Source of the DNA: Nymphaea colorata
Taxonomy: Eukaryota > Streptophyta > Magnoliopsida > Nymphaeales > Nymphaeaceae
Reading direction: 5' to 3'
Assembly (NCBI RefSeq): GCF_008831285.2
Contig: NC_045141.1
Location: 124,001 to 188,000, forward strand
Length of the DNA: 64,000 nucleotides
A program made the translations under genes and the position numbers. This document shows positions 46,987 through 60,416 of this stretch, one piece after another. Position 1 is the stretch's first letter. Each line of letters begins with the position of its first letter. The notes under the pieces were generated by a model that searched no databases, had not been told where the DNA came from, and saw nothing but the letters and a program-made list of their open reading frames with translations.

Positions 46987-49900
46987 TAAGCCTCGAACCT
47001 CTTACGAGCCTAAATCTCAGAAATGACCGAGGGAGTGGCTGAGGCCAGGCCAAAGGAGGCTGCGGCCGAGGAAGGGCACCAGCAAAAAAAAAGAAGCGTT
47101 GATGTGGCCGACAAGGCCAAAGCATGCTCGATCAAGAGGGGCCGACCTTGTAGAACTAACGCCGAGCTAGAGATATTGGGCATGAGCAGCCAAAAACATA
47201 AGGAGAATATCTCCTAAGGCTCGAGGAGATTGGATGTAGCGACAGAGGAATTCTAGCTTAGGGGGGTTAATAGAGCACTTGGAGGTGCTATAGTGGGCGA
47301 TGTGGGTGGAGCATCAGTGACCAAGTACAGGCAACAAGCAGAGCAGTAAGACAGACCAGACACATGAATAGGACCTAGAACCGGGTTAGGAAAGATCAAA
47401 CCCAGTGTCGAGTCTGAAACCAGGTCAAACACGATAGCCTAAGACCCGACCTAGGCCGACCTAGGCAAGTTAAGGGCTAAACCATCACGGGCGAGGCCAA
47501 GCTACTCACATAAATACCGAGTCAGCGCAGCACCTAGACAAGTCCCCCTCCTTGGGCTCGCGATGGGTGTTTTGAACTCTTGAGACGTTTGGTCTCGCAT
47601 TTGTTTTATGTATCATTCTTATTTTGCTTTTGTGAACCGAGACGCTTGGAATATAGAAGTATATTTCTTTTCCGTAAGTTGTTTTGGATACTTTGAAAAT
47701 GAAATAAAGAAAGTTTGTTTGATTGTCTCTCTCTTTCCCGCGTAGGACTGGAGCTTTGTCAATGATGGTGGTCGGATTCTACTCCGACCTCAACCGGCCT
47801 TGCAGGAGTTCTACTTTACAAGAGATTTCTCTTCTTTGTCTAAGCTCACCCTTCCATGGCCGATTGGATGAAGATGTTTTGAAGAAGGTGATGAGTGGTA
47901 CCCGGCGACCCCTCAAGCCCCTTCAACTCACAAAGAATACCCCGACAACAAGCTATCTTGAGGTCGGTAGAAGTATTCAGGAAGGCTGAGAAGATAGGAA
48001 ACGCTGTGGTTTTGGCCGATTCAATCTTCAAGGCAACGATGTCTGGCTGTGTAGAGACGAACGCAAGTTCCGACAATCTCCTCAGTTCTTCCCTCTCTAG
48101 AGAGATTTTGCAAGGCCAACCGAAGGCAATCGGACAACTCATGCCCTCCTTCTGACTTGGAGAGCAAGTGGTGAAGTCGGTTGTCAAGGTCTCGGCTTTA
48201 GCTGGTTTTCCATGGAGAGAAGCTTTGGCGGATTTGGAGACTCCATCGGTAGACGGCCGGTTAGAATCCCCCTATCCTCTTGGCTACTCGACATGAGAAA
48301 TCAGCAACGCGGGCACTCCTCCATCTCAAACGAAAATCTGATCGTGGTGTCACGCCTAGGAGATCAAATCCGTTCAGCCGGCCAGCTACAAACTACAATT
48401 ATCGCACGGCCAGGCTGAACAAGACCGGGCGACAGGCGGAGGATTGAGTTCAAACTCTGTAGCAACCCGTAGCAGTTCTCCTCCAGCTGAATATACCAGT
48501 AGAATCGCCCAGAAAAAAAGCTGCTTCCAGGCCAAATCTCAGCCTGCACTGACGGCAGAGTTCTCACATCGGCCGGAATTCCCAAACCGTGCGAACTTCA
48601 ATTCACGGCTAGGCTGAAATGCACCAGAAATTAGGCGGAAGTTTTCGGCCACATCTGTAGAAATTTGAGGTAAATTCTTGGCTAGGCGATTAGTCCAATA
48701 AAATCGCCCAGGAGTTAGCTCTCTCCTTGAATTTCAGTTAATTTGGACCAAGAACGGACAAGGGAGATCACGGATGGAATTCAGGTTTGGGCGCCGGAGC
48801 AAGCCACTGCTGCACTCTTTCCGGCGACCATCGAGCGGCTACCACATTTTAAATATCCATTCCCAAATTGCCCTTGGTGATAATTTTATTATTTGATTAT
48901 AATAAGTTCAAGGAGGGCAAATCAGTTCATGCGGTAAGATATCAAGCTGAAGAGAAGGGCCCAAAACCGTTGGCACATTTTCTTTCTCCCTCTCTTCGGC
49001 TCTCCTTCATTAATACCGAAGCCCCAAGGAAAGTATCATCAATTAGTGTCAAGTGTCCCATTCCTTTACGCATTAACCTCCTCATAACCGTTCCTATAAA
49101 CCCCACGTGCTCAAGAGTCATTTTAGCTCGCCACATGTCCCACTCCCATTCAATCATTGTCCAGCCCTTACGTTCTTAACTCCCACATCATATCGCATGA
49201 CCGTTTGCTCCTCTCCAAGCCATAACCGATCCCAACCTTAATCAGCCATTGTCCTCATCATTCCCCATCATTTACTTACCCTCTCGAATGACCCACTCCT
49301 CACGCACATAACTGCTCAGCCCACTACCTTATCATTTCCCATTATTAGCCGTAACTTACCATTAACCGATCTAATTCACTCTCTACCTCTAGCACGAGCC
49401 TCCCTTTGACCTTCACCTAAGCTTAACCGCCCTAGCTCAATTTGATCCTAGCCCTACCCGAACCTAGCCTCTCACCAAGTTTGCTACCTATTAACCGAAC
49501 CCACTTAGTCAATCGAGCTCACTTCACCTCATAGCCGAGCTCAACCTTCCTCCTCGAAGACCCCTAGTTAGGATACTCTCAACCAAGCTCTAAGACCGAG
49601 TTATCTACAACCATCAAAGCGTCCACCAGTTCGAAGACCAGCCATCGTACGTGTTCAATTGTTCATGTTCAATTGTTCACGAAGGATGTTCGTGACCATC
49701 TTTCAGGTGACACATCATCAAGGCAGGTGACACATCATCAAGGCAGGCGACTCCTTCAAGCCACCAGCATTGCCGCATCTTGGAGTCGACGACACCAGCC
49801 GGCACCAGAGGCGTTCTAGGTGACCTCGGCCAGGTGGACCGAGCACTTCCTTCATCCGTTGCTACGATATTCGAGGGCAGCACCTTGCTGCCGGGTTTTC

Positions 49901-52900
49901 ACTCGGATCCTTTGATGCTTGGCCGAATCCTCTTTGGCCCGGTAATGCTCTTAACCCCCTATAACTGCGAAGGATTTGAGTGTTCTTTGCTTTCTAAACC
50001 AGGCTTTAGCCTTAGCATCCATCGGCAGTCCATCTGAGGCTCACGAGCCAAGGACACGACTGCGGGATCGCTTGACCACCCACGGGCAGGGTGTGGTTTG
50101 GCCGATACCTAGGCATGAATGAATAGTTTGCTATGGATTGTGAATGAATGTTGAGTGAGTTATGAGTGTTTTTTATGTATCGCAAGCAGTTGTAAGGCCT
50201 TGAACCCCATACTCTTGTAATAGGCAGTAAACTGTGGGCAGGAATACCTCACTTGTACCACTACCTAGGGTTGAATTTGCACCAGGGTTGCTGTCCGATC
50301 AGGTATCGTTTGTAATCTAACTTGTTTTAGTTTGGAACTATGGTTCCTTCGAGAGATCTTGGAGAGGGATCGACACTGGATCAACAGTTTTGCCGACAAC
50401 GGGTCTAGGTCTCTAACAGAACCAAATGCCCACTAAATGAAAAGCAAAAACCTGTCTTTACCTTATTATAGTAAGTACATAAAAAAAGGAAAAAATATGT
50501 TCTCAAAAAAACAATTACATACATTCTGAATATTTTGTAACCCTACTTTTCTACTTACAATTTGGTGTTTGTTGGCCGCCATTGCCCTGCTCCTTTGCAG
50601 CGGCCACATTGTTCTCGTCCGTCATAAGGCACTTTGCCGTTTGTGGAGTTGTGGACAATCCCATCATAAAAACTTCATTTTTCATTTGGTCCTTTCATCG
50701 ATGCCTACCCCTTATCAGTATACAGTCTTGGTATGCATTTCAATGGTCATCATGTTTATTTTCATCGTCAATTGTTGTCATGTCCTGATTTTCAGTAAAC
50801 TGTTTCCGCTAGGCTCATTGTCACTTGATTTGTCACAATAAATTCTTGTCATTGGGATTCCAGAGAAAACCGCTCATCCTTAATTCTTCTCTTTTCGTAT
50901 AATACATCACTATGGCAGAGTACATAGCTTGCATGTTCAATTGCTTTCTTGTTCTATAGAATAATCTTTGGTGCATTATCTCTACGGTGGTCACTTTAGT
51001 AAGTTCATCCATTTTTTGTCACTATCGGTGGGGCCTATCGCAACCTCTTAGTTAAATCATTGCTGCTACACTGCCACTGATAGGAGTAAGTCACTGTTTG
51101 AAGCTGGTCATTTGGTTGTAAATTGAATCATTTTCACAGTTGGTCTTGATATCAAAGAGATCTTATTTTTTCTAAAAGTGTTTCTATAACCAAATAGATT
51201 TTCTGGCTAGCAGTCCTGCATATGCCAAGCAAGAGGTGGAAAAGAAAGGGTGAATTATATATGATTGCTTTGTTAGGACCATCCTTGTCGTTTTGTTGTA
51301 GAGAAAATCGTTATTTGTTGGATCCTAAGTAAATCATTGCTTCTTATTGGTATTGTAGAATCTCAAAATCACAAGAAAACGAAGAACAAAGAAAAAGAAA
51401 AAAATTGGATGCTCTCTTTCTCTCTCTATAAAAACACGTAAAAAATAACTAGGAACCGGTTTTCTGAAAGAGAGAGCGTCAACCATACCCCTAGTGGTCG
51501 TCCTCCTGTAGGGTCCCATTTGCACCAAATTCTCACTTCACAACTAAAAGAATGTTAAGCAATATTCCTCAATATAGTTCAGTTTAATAATTTTTTTAAA
51601 AATATAGTTAGTCCCTCTAAAAAAATTTTTGGTCTACCCTTGGCTGGCATTATATTTACATTAACTCAGCTTTAGATTGGTCATTGAAACTCAACAGGCA
51701 ATTTGAATTAGCTCAGAATAGTAACCGATTTTGCTAAAAATGCTATAAATATTCTATAGTAATTGATTTTGCTAAAAAAACACTATAAATATTCTAAAAA
51801 TCAATTGGAAATTGTTTTAAAATATCTTGAAAAATACTGGGGTTACAAATCACTGTTGTGTACATAGTCTAACCAAATCACCAATGTGAGTAAGGGTCTA
51901 CGTTATGTAAATCGGTAGGATATGAGTGTCTATATTATGTAGATCATCAATATGGCCTACATTGCACCATGCTCTTATTTCCTTTTCATTTCTTCTAATA
52001 ACAGTCCGACGAAGAGGCAGAAGAAGAAAGAGTATCAACTGCTTAATGAACGAATCCGTGACATGGATGAACAACGTCATACATGTAAAGCTATCATTGC
52101 ATTATTATGTGAAAACTATGTGTAACTCAAACACAGTGTTGCCAATTAAATAGGCGAGACAAAAGTTGAGCATGTCCACATGTAGTTATCAACTCCTGGA
52201 TGATCTATATGTAACTCATACATGATTTTAAGAGCACACATGGCATACAACAATAGGTCCAAATTGTCCATTTTCTAGTTAGATAATGTGTTGCTTATTT
52301 TATTTTTCCGGCAAGTAGTGCTCCAGCAGACATCCATGATCACAATACTTGAAGAAGACAAAGCAATTATTTATGTAGCAAATACTGCCATAAAAAATTA
52401 GTTGACATGAACTTGGTAAGTTTTTTTCTTGTCAAATAAGACAGCTAAAGTGCTCTTATATTCTTGTCCAATACACTATCTTCCCATTTGTATTGCCTAC
52501 TTTGTAGGAATGCAAAAAAATGCTAGGCATATGTCTTTGAATATTCATGATAATGCATCACATTTTGCATGCATTTATCCATGACAATGATTTAAACCCC
52601 ACAATGCTGTTAAGGAAGAGAACTCATGGTTCTGTTTTGAGTGAAAATGGAGCTAAAACGAATGAATTAGAGGTATTTAAGTGCTTTTGAGCAAATTTTG
52701 GCAATGAAGCAGAAGAAGACCCATTCAGGCAAAGTTTAGTTGGAACTTGGACCCGATTAGACTTCTTGAATGTTTTGTGGACCCAAATCCATGGAATTCT
52801 AAGTTGTACTATTTGTAAAATCACTCGAAACAATAGGCAAACTAGGGTACATGTATATATCTATAATTTTTCTATGTTTTATGTAATTTATGAAGCATAG

Positions 52901-53392
52901 AAGTCATAAGAGCGAAGCGGGTTATATACGCCCTGCCATGCACAAAATTTTCAAGTGCCAATATGGTGATGACATAAAATGTCCCTGGGTAATAAAAAAG
53001 GTAACTTTTTTTTATGGACAAAAGAGAAAACAAAAAAAGAAAGGTTTTGGGATTTGACAAAGCTCACATCGAATGATTTTGTTAGTCCATATATGTAGAT
53101 TTTATAACCAATATACCCCTTTGAGTAGAAAAAAATATCTTTTTTTTTGTCTTACTCATGCATTATTTCATACTGCTATCGTTATCTCATATTCATTATT
53201 TCACACCCTTGTTGTTATTACTCCTGTCATTACCTCATGCCCATTATCTCATACTCCTGTCATTACCTCATGCCTTTGTTGTTATTTTATACTCATTATC
53301 TCATATCCTTATCGTTATCTCATATATGAGATAATGAGTATGAGATAATGACTGAGTATGAGTTAATGTCAAGGGTATATAATGAAAAGGGT
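46987..53392. other. Unassigned, partly GC-richer DNA
   Basis: From 47.0 to about 50.4 kb the DNA is richer in GC than its surroundings, with many short frames and none longer than about 113 residues that looks real. Phrases such as GGGATCGACACTGGATCAAC near 50,370 and a CT-rich segment near 47,720 recall LTR ends, so this may be a gag/pol-less retroelement. I found no TG...CA pair, primer site or domain to prove it. A 20-bp unit (GTGACACATCATCAAGGCAG) is tandemly repeated near 49,707-49,746. From 50.4 to 53.1 kb the DNA is AT-rich and featureless. Confidence 0.35.
53147..53366. repeat. CTCAT-type degenerate minisatellite with a palindrome
   Basis: Words such as CTCATACTCATTATCTCAT and CCTGTCATTACCTCATGCC recur about ten times. 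The array turns over at 53,315-53,335, where TTATCTCATATATGAGATAA forms a perfect palindrome, after which the complementary ATGAGTATGAGATAATG words follow. It ends about 30 bp before the retrotransposon's 3' LTR. Confidence 0.75.
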
Positions 53393-55708
53393 TGTTCGCA
53401 CCCCACCATTTCTCGAAAGGTGTAAAAATGCGAATAAGCAAAACTCTTTTAAAATTGAGTTTTGAAATTTTCAAGAGAAAGGGATCCGTCTGTCGGTACG
53501 AGGTCCAACCGTTCCTGTTGCCTTTAACGGAAGTAATTAGACCAATGACTAAGGATCACTTAGATCATGTACGAGTTATTGATGCAAATCCTATACGCTT
53601 GTACATTGAGATTTTGGATTCAAGAACCAAAATTTATTTTGAATAAGTGATTTGAAATCGTTTTGAAGATTGGAGGATTCTTAAGTTGGTTCAAAAGCCT
53701 TTGTTTTTGTGCTATTTGAATTACATAATTCTTGAGGATTTTAAAGATTGAAATTGAAGAAAATTTATTTTGAATTCTTCTTTTGATAGAACATACGTTC
53801 CAAATTGTTAGAAAACATATTGTTTTCTAAACATATTTTGGCCAAGATTGTGAATGCATTGCTTGTGTTTTCTTTTAAAATTAAGTAAAGTTTACAAATT
53901 CTTGTTGCAATATGACTTGGTCATTTTTCGCAACTCAAATTTGAATCACTTAACTTCTTGAGAATGTGCACGTGGTGCTATTGATTTTAAGTGAAAGTGA
54001 ATGCATGAGATGAGAAGAAAAACTATATGAAACATTCATTCTTCTCTCTCTCATAATCTCTCAAGATTCATTCATTGTAATTGCATGTCATACAATCTAC
54101 ACATAAAGACTGATTTTAACTAAAATGTAGGACTTTCTCTAAATGGGCTTATTATATGATTAAGCATATGAATTAGAGATGTAGTCCATAAGCTTGAGAC
54201 TTAACATAAAATTATCAAAGTGATGAAAAATATATAAATGATGCTAAAATCAATTTTTGAAATAGATGGGAGACGTGGATGACATCCACTTTTGTCTCAA
54301 GATAGTCAAAAATTAGATCTTGTATTGATTTAGATAGCTGAAAGTTATGGACATTGATTCCAATAAAGAGCTTGTTTCTTAGATAGAAATGACAAGTCTT
54401 TCAAACCTATTCAAATTTCAGATTTCGTACTCATAAAATCATCAACTTCTTTGGATGATTTTAGGATAGTTGGCATTTCAAATATGTAAACTTTGACATT
54501 CTTAAGACAATTCCTATAAAACATGGTCTGATTTTAACAACGTACATTGATCTTATGTATGGATTGCTGAAATTGAGCAAATTTTAAAATGAAATGAAAA
54601 TGATCTCATAACTTGGTATTATGAAAATCAAAATGATCCGTTTTCTTAAAACCAGTTTGGAAATGTGTTCTAACCTGATTTTAAGAGAGGAAAACGATTT
54701 TTAACAAGAGATTGCACACATATATGTATATATATAACAATGTATATATATACGTACCTTACTCTTCAAAATGAAATTTTATCATGGGACCGCATGACTC
54801 ATGAATCATGATGATTCTGGGTTATTTTATGTAGGAGGATTGAAAACTTGTTTCAAATCTCCCATACTACCCTTGATCAATTAAATAAAGCATGAAGCAA
54901 AATAACTTTAAATAGAAAGAGATAAATGAATGCTCAAGCTACTTCCTCCTTAGTTTCGTCATGCAAAGGTGGATTACATTTATGAGAATGCATCCATCGT
55001 TAATAGGCTTTTTTCGTCATATATATATTGCAGCAAGATCACTCTCTCACCATGGGATTCCCTCATGGTGGGGAGTTCAAAATGGTTTTAACCTGGTTGT
55101 TTTGAAAGGGACGTGGCCTTGGGCCCCTTTTTCAAAACTTGATACATGGTTTCGCCTTTAAGACAAGCCAACGTATGCATACATTATGCATTAACATGTA
55201 CATTTAATCATAGGTTTCCCCTTAGCCGGACATCATTCCCAGCTATAAAATACACGAAAATAAACCCTCCCCACGAGTTGCTGAAATTAAAATGAACCAA
55301 CAAGAAGCCAAAATAGATGAGAAATTGATTAAAATCACCTACATTGCGGTCGGTCTTGATACTTGATCTTCGCCTTTACTTGTTTTCTAAATCGAGCAAT
55401 CCTAAGCAAGAATCCAATCTTGGATTCGAGCTTAGCAAAGCTAGAAAAAGAATAACTTGCTTGCTGGAATTTGGAGTGGAGAAGAAGTGACATTCTCTCC
55501 ACGAAAATCCTAAGTAAGGGTTCACTTAAGCACCCTCACTTAGCAAACTCGATAGAGGGAATGAAGAAGAAAATGAGAGAAAAGGGGAAACAAGGGTTGG
55601 ATGAATCTTCTTTCTCCTCCTTGGCTTCTCCCTCCTAGCTCATTGGCTGCCACAACTTGGTGAAGGGCTTGAAAATTTCGTGCTTACCCTTGGTGACCAA
55701 GAGGAGGC

Positions 55709-55716
55709 TTATATAG
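55709..55716 (-). promoter_or_regulatory. Probable LTR TATA box
   Basis: On the minus strand the sequence is CCTCTATATAAGCC, a strong TATA match in GC-richer surroundings. It lies about 1.38 kb after the LTR start, which would set the U3 part at 57,092 to about 55,685 and leave a long R-U5 part of about 2.3 kb. Confidence 0.55.
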
Positions 55717-55817
55717 AGGAGGAGGTGGGTTCAACTACCTCCTTAACTCACCTTGGGAACTCACATAAAACCTTGGGGACTTGCAAAATGAGTTAAAGAG
55801 TGTTTAAGGGCTCGAAT

Positions 55818-56622
55818 TTGACTATTCTTAGCTCATTTACATGAGCTAGGTGGGATGGGCTAGGTTTGATCAACATTGGTTCAGACCTAGCAGACCAACT
55901 TTGACCAAAATTTTGAACGAAAATGCCCTTGTATAGGGTTTTTCCTTATTTTATGCTATTTATTTTTTTCTTTGTTTGAAATCGAGCTTGTTAGGTTAAA
56001 ACCTAGTTACTAAGCTCCAAATGTCATTGAATTATGATAATTCAATTTAAATTTGAATTTGAATAAAATCTGAAATTCTATCAAATTTGGTCTGAAAAGG
56101 GTATTTTCATCCATAACTTGATTAAAAATGGATTTCAACTGAATCAAACTTTTGGTTTGAAATATTGAATTTTAATTTGATATTTCATTTATGTATTTGA
56201 CAAATCCAAATGTATATGTGTCTTTTATAAACCAATTTAGACTCAGTCATCTCAATTTGACCAAAGAAGGGCAAAATTGTCCAGATTGATCAATTTCGAC
56301 CAATTGACCAAAGTCAAAGCTCATTTGCAAGCAGTTTGACTTTGTTTGAGGTAATTTGATAAATTTGAGCCAAGAAAGCTCTTAATTGAGCTCAATTGTA
56401 CTTTGACTGAGTTTAGTGAAAGTGAGTTTGGTTCAGTCAAAGTCTATTTTCATCTGCTGACTGGGTCGCGGGATAGACCAACCTTTTTGGCCAAACTGAG
56501 CTCATGTTGACTGAGCTTAGCTGAGATTGGTGTCATATTTGGGTGCACTAGGGTTGAACCTACTTGAATTAAGTAGGTTAGGTGAGTTTGACCAAGCTAG
56601 TTATTGTTTTTTAGAAATTGAC
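55818..56622 (-). promoter_or_regulatory. Cluster of W-box cores in U3
   Basis: TTGAC or its complement GTCAA occurs 12 times in about 805 bases: at 55,818, 55,901, 56,197, 56,257, 56,304, 56,313, 56,336, 56,403, 56,436, 56,507, 56,588 and 56,618. By chance one or two would be expected. TTGAC is the core bound by WRKY factors. The cluster lies just upstream of the probable TATA box, where LTR promoter elements are expected. Confidence 0.45.
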
Positions 56623-57092
56623 TCCTCTTTAAAGAAGACCTAGTTAAAGAAGAGAGAGAGACATAAATGTCTCTCTTTTCATAGGTTTCTCATTCATTTC
56701 TCCTTGAAAATGACTTTTCTTCATTTAATTGAAAGAGAATATATATTTTTTAATGGGGTGACGTGACCCCCGAGGGCTCTTGAGCACACGGGCTAGGTGG
56801 GGCCCACACATGGGTCCCACGTAGCATTCTAGATTGAATTAGATCCAATTCTTAGATTTAAGTCAAAATTTGAATTTTGCTATTGGATTTGGATTTCAAA
56901 TACATTTGTAATTTGGACATAGTTTGGACTCGTAATCATGCATTGGGATTCGTGTCACGGGTTAAATTCATGATTCGAATTCAAATTGCGTTTAGGTTCA
57001 AAATTGGCTTTGAAATTGCAAAATTTCACAATTCTTTTATGAAATTTTCACATTGCTTTAATTTTGATGTGGAAAAATTTGGGGTGTTAACA

Positions 57093-57112
57093 AATGCCCC
57101 TCTTTGCTGTTA
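57093..57112 (-). other. Polypurine tract
   Basis: Read on the minus strand, AACAGCAAAGAGGGGCATT stands immediately before the TG of the 3' LTR. A purine-rich stretch here primes plus-strand DNA synthesis in LTR retrotransposons. Its position confirms the LTR border at 57,092. Confidence 0.7.
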
Positions 57113-58326
57113 AGCAAGTTGAAGAATTTGCTTAATAGCAAAGATCTATGCACCAAATTTTTGCAAATTGAAATTGAAAAATTCATTTTTCAAGTGATGT
57201 TGAACCATCCTCACTGAGGGGAAATGCTAGTCATAGACCTGAAATAAGAAGATTTTCCTTCATCTCATTGGAGACTTTGTAGAGGAATTAATGTTGGTTG
57301 AACAATCTTACAATTGTGAAAGTTTTTGCAAGTGTTTTTTCTCTCATTTTGACTTAGTTTTTCACTTGTTGGCTTGAGCTTTTGAATTTTGATTTTCTTT
57401 TTGAGCTACCCTTCACCTCTGTGAGAAATTCCTCATCACCCCAAATGCTACTACGGAGTTCCACCGCTTTGGTGGTTTTGTGTAGTTTGCTTTGTGCAAT
57501 ATCAAGTCTATTGGGTTTCTCTTCTGAACCCTTGTAGCGAGCTTTGGGTCGATAACTCCCAGACCAGTTGGTCTTAGGGTACCAAGTGTAAAACACTCCT
57601 CAGACTTACTTACTCGAATTCAGAAGGCTTTAAGAGACTTAATATAAGCAAAATGTTCATGAATTGCTTTTTTAGCTTCACGGCGTAAGCATAGGTCATA
57701 TGCCCACCTACGCCTATAGAGCTTTGAACCAGAGGAACAACTACACTCACCCCGAGCTCATCGCTTAACTCATCTTGCTTGATAGCTTTTTCTTGCATCT
57801 TGCCAAGGTCTTTTAGGTCACAAGGGCTTTTCTTATGGCGTCCCATGCTAGACCTTTACAAGTGTCAATTGTCGGGACCGACATTAATTTTTATACATTA
57901 ATTCCTCAATTTCATTAGGAATTTCTTGCATATTTCGAGTCAATGCCCTTGCTGTTGTTCTCAAGACATGGGCTGAGTTTGAAAATTTTGAAGATTTTGA
58001 TGCATTTTTTAAACTTTCTCTAAGGGATACTGTGCCCCTTAGTTGATTTGAAAATTGGTAAGAAGGTGCTTATCAAAACACAATTGTTTTGAAATTTTTG
58101 AATTACAAATTCAAGTGTAGAATTTCTTGCGATGCAAAGCATTAATTGGATCATGGATTTTGACCCCATCGGCGTCAATCAAGCGATAAGAACTGTGAGG
58201 TAGAACCTCTTTGATGACATATGGGCCTTCTCAGTTCGATGCTCATTTTCCTTTAGGTCTACTCCTGAGTGGAACTATAGATCTTAGTACAAGATCATTT
58301 ACCTGAAATTTTCTCTCAATGACCGA
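57113..58326 (-). other. Region between integrase and polypurine tract
   Basis: About 1.2 kb of retrotransposon interior. Minus-strand frames at 57,846-57,610 and 57,596-57,354 are short and Lys/Ser-rich, with no match I can name. The first part could be the end of integrase; the remainder is non-coding or an eroded accessory frame. Confidence 0.4.
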
Positions 58327-59111
58327 TTAGGCATAATGTCGGGTGACTCTTTTTCGATAGACTTCAACATGCTCTACCGCTTGTAGTCTTTTCTCTTCTA
58401 AGAGGTCTAATTGAGCAAGTCTTTTTTTCTGATACTTGTTAATTGGAAGTTCAATGAGAGCAGCAAATTTTATTGCTGGTTTTTGGACATGTAATGGAAG
58501 GACAATTTCCGTTCCATATACTAACTCTGCTGGTGTATGCATTGTGTATTTTCTCGTGCCAATCTCGATCTGTTTCAATAGTCCTTTCTAAGACACGAAT
58601 CAAAATCTTGTTGGTTGCTTCTGCCTAACCATTACCTTGAAGGTAATATGGGGCAGAGAAGTGATGTTGTATTCTGTGTTTATGACAAAGATTGTGCACC
58701 TTCTCATTTTTAAAATGGGTACCATTGTCAGAAATGATATCGTGCGAGATGCCAAATGTACACAAAAGATTTTTATGAATGAAGGACACTACATGTCGTC
58801 CTTCGACTGTTTTTAAGGTGATTGCTTCGACCCATTTGGTAAAATAATCTATAGCTGCAAGAAAATACCTATGTCCATTTGAGGCAGGTGGATTGATTGG
58901 ACCGACCACGTCAAAGGCCCACATAGAGAATGACCAGGGTGAGTTGACCGAATGAAGGTATGCTGCTGGAGCATGAATTGATGGTGCATGCAACTGACAT
59001 TTGATGCAATTCTTGACAAATTGGTGACAATCTCTCTGCATTGTGGGCCGATAGTACCCTGCTCTGACTATCTGTTTGACAAGGGTCTGATACCCTACAT
59101 GTCCTCCACAA
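58327..59111 (-). pseudogene. Integrase of the gypsy element, broken
   Basis: The zinc-binding part is seen as GICGGHVG (His side) and CHQFVKNCIKCQLH (Cys side). The catalytic core has AFDVVGPI with the first Asp and HDIISDNGTHF with the second. After YYLQGNG there is a TAG where family members usually have Gln, followed in frame by AEATNKI with the catalytic Glu. A further shift separates this from the C-terminal part (58,578-58,327), which has TPAELVYGTEIVLPLHV. All catalytic residues survive, but the frame is interrupted. Integrase inserts the DNA copy into the host genome. Confidence 0.8.
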
Positions 59112-59173
59112 ATTCCTTCATGGGCTTCTTGAATGACTTCTAATGCCTCATTTATATCGAGACATCTAGCATA

Positions 59174-60330
59174 TTATGTGATGAATCCTCTTTTGTATAG
59201 GATGTCAGCTAAAATGAAATATCTTGAAGACATGTGTCTCATAGCTCTTTGCTCATTTCGAGACATTTCAGGTGGAAGTGTTCCCGTATAGAGAAAATCA
59301 TTGATGTTATGATACCATGGTGTTTCTCTGCTTTGTGCTTGTAATACCTGTTCTGGTATGACGAAAGATGGTTGTTTGAGTCTTCCGACTTCAAAAGATC
59401 TGATACATTGCCCAGGTTTGAAGCTAATGGTAGAGTCTAAACTGGCCAAACCGTCTGCAATCAGGTTAAATTCTCTTTTGACATGCAAGAGTTGATACTC
59501 CTCGAATTGTTTTAAGAGGGTAGTTGCTAACTCTTGATATGAGATCAATTTCTAATCTTTGACTTGCCAATCTCCATTGACTTGACTGACAACTAAGAGA
59601 GAATCTCCAAAAAATGCGAACTCTCTGCACTTTAAATTTGAGAAGCATTTTGATACCTTGGATTAGGGCCTCGTATTCTGCCATATTATACGTGCAAGAG
59701 AAATTCAATTTAAGGAAGTAAGGAATCATTTCCCTTTCTGGTGTAATGAAAAGTATCCCAACGCCTGCCCCAGTTGTGCTCTTAGATCTATCAAAATACA
59801 TCTCCCAAATTGCCTTTGGTTCAGTTGTTAGGATTTGTTCATCTGAAAAATCATCATTTGTTCTAATTTCTTCAAATAGAGGAAAATCTGCCAATTGATC
59901 TACAATGGTTTGACCCTTGATTGATTTCTGTGACACATATTGTAAATCATATTGCATCAGCAGAACTTGCCACTTGGCTATCCTTCCATTCAAAAATGGT
60001 TGTTCAAGGATATATTTGAGTGGATTAAGTTTGGATAAAATTTTAACTTCGCATGCTAGTAGGTAATGCCATAATTTTTGACACATCCATACCAAGGCTA
60101 AGCAAGTTTTTTCCATGTGTAAGTAATTCTTTTCATACTGCACAAATGTCTTACTGATATAATAAATGACATGTTCTATTCGACATCCTTCTTCATATTG
60201 AGCCAAAAATCCACCACATGCTGAATTGTTAACTGTGATGTAAAGAAGTAGAGGTTTCCCCAGAATTGGGGGTTTTAAAATTGGTGGGCAAAGAAGATAT
60301 TTCTTGATCTTTCCGAATGAGGCTTGACAT
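59174..60330 (-). pseudogene. RNase H and archaeal-type RNase H of the gypsy element
   Basis: The normal RNase H and its upstream part are readable as YYISKTFVQYEKNYLHMEK, KLWHYLLACEV and RIAKWQVLLMQYDLQYV. A second RNase H follows: WEMYFDRSKSTTGAGVGIL with a catalytic Asp, then TYNMAEYEALIQGIK with a catalytic Glu. A one-base insertion near 59,605 breaks the frame before GDSLLVVSQVNGDWQV, which carries the next Asp. The 59,548-59,174 frame continues with EFNLIADGLASLDSTI and runs toward integrase. The second RNase H is the mark of Tat-lineage elements. Confidence 0.8.
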
Positions 60331-60416
60331 TTGTGTCCTCATTCAAACTTGACTCCTTTCTACAATAAATGGTTGAAACATCTCATGGCAAGATTAGATA
60401 TAAACCTTCTGATTGA

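Larger units (their letters stand above)
53393..57092 (-). repeat. 3' LTR, 3.7 kb
   Basis: On the minus strand it begins TGTTAACACCCC at 57,092 and ends GGTGCGAACA at 53,393, giving TG...CA ends. The last 1.67 kb match the visible part of the 5' LTR (62,331-64,000). The 5-mer outside the end is AGGGT at 53,388-53,392; the matching copy would be beyond the window. No open frame inside it has a recognisable product. Confidence 0.85.

Noticed and set aside
46814-47125. Ser/Pro/Phe-rich and Arg/Lys/Gly-rich frames
   Set aside because: They are translations of the GGAAAG-type subterminal repeats of the palindromic element.
47000-50450. A second complete LTR retrotransposon
   Set aside because: No TG...CA pair, primer site, polypurine tract or Pol domain could be found; the impression rests only on composition and a few phrases.
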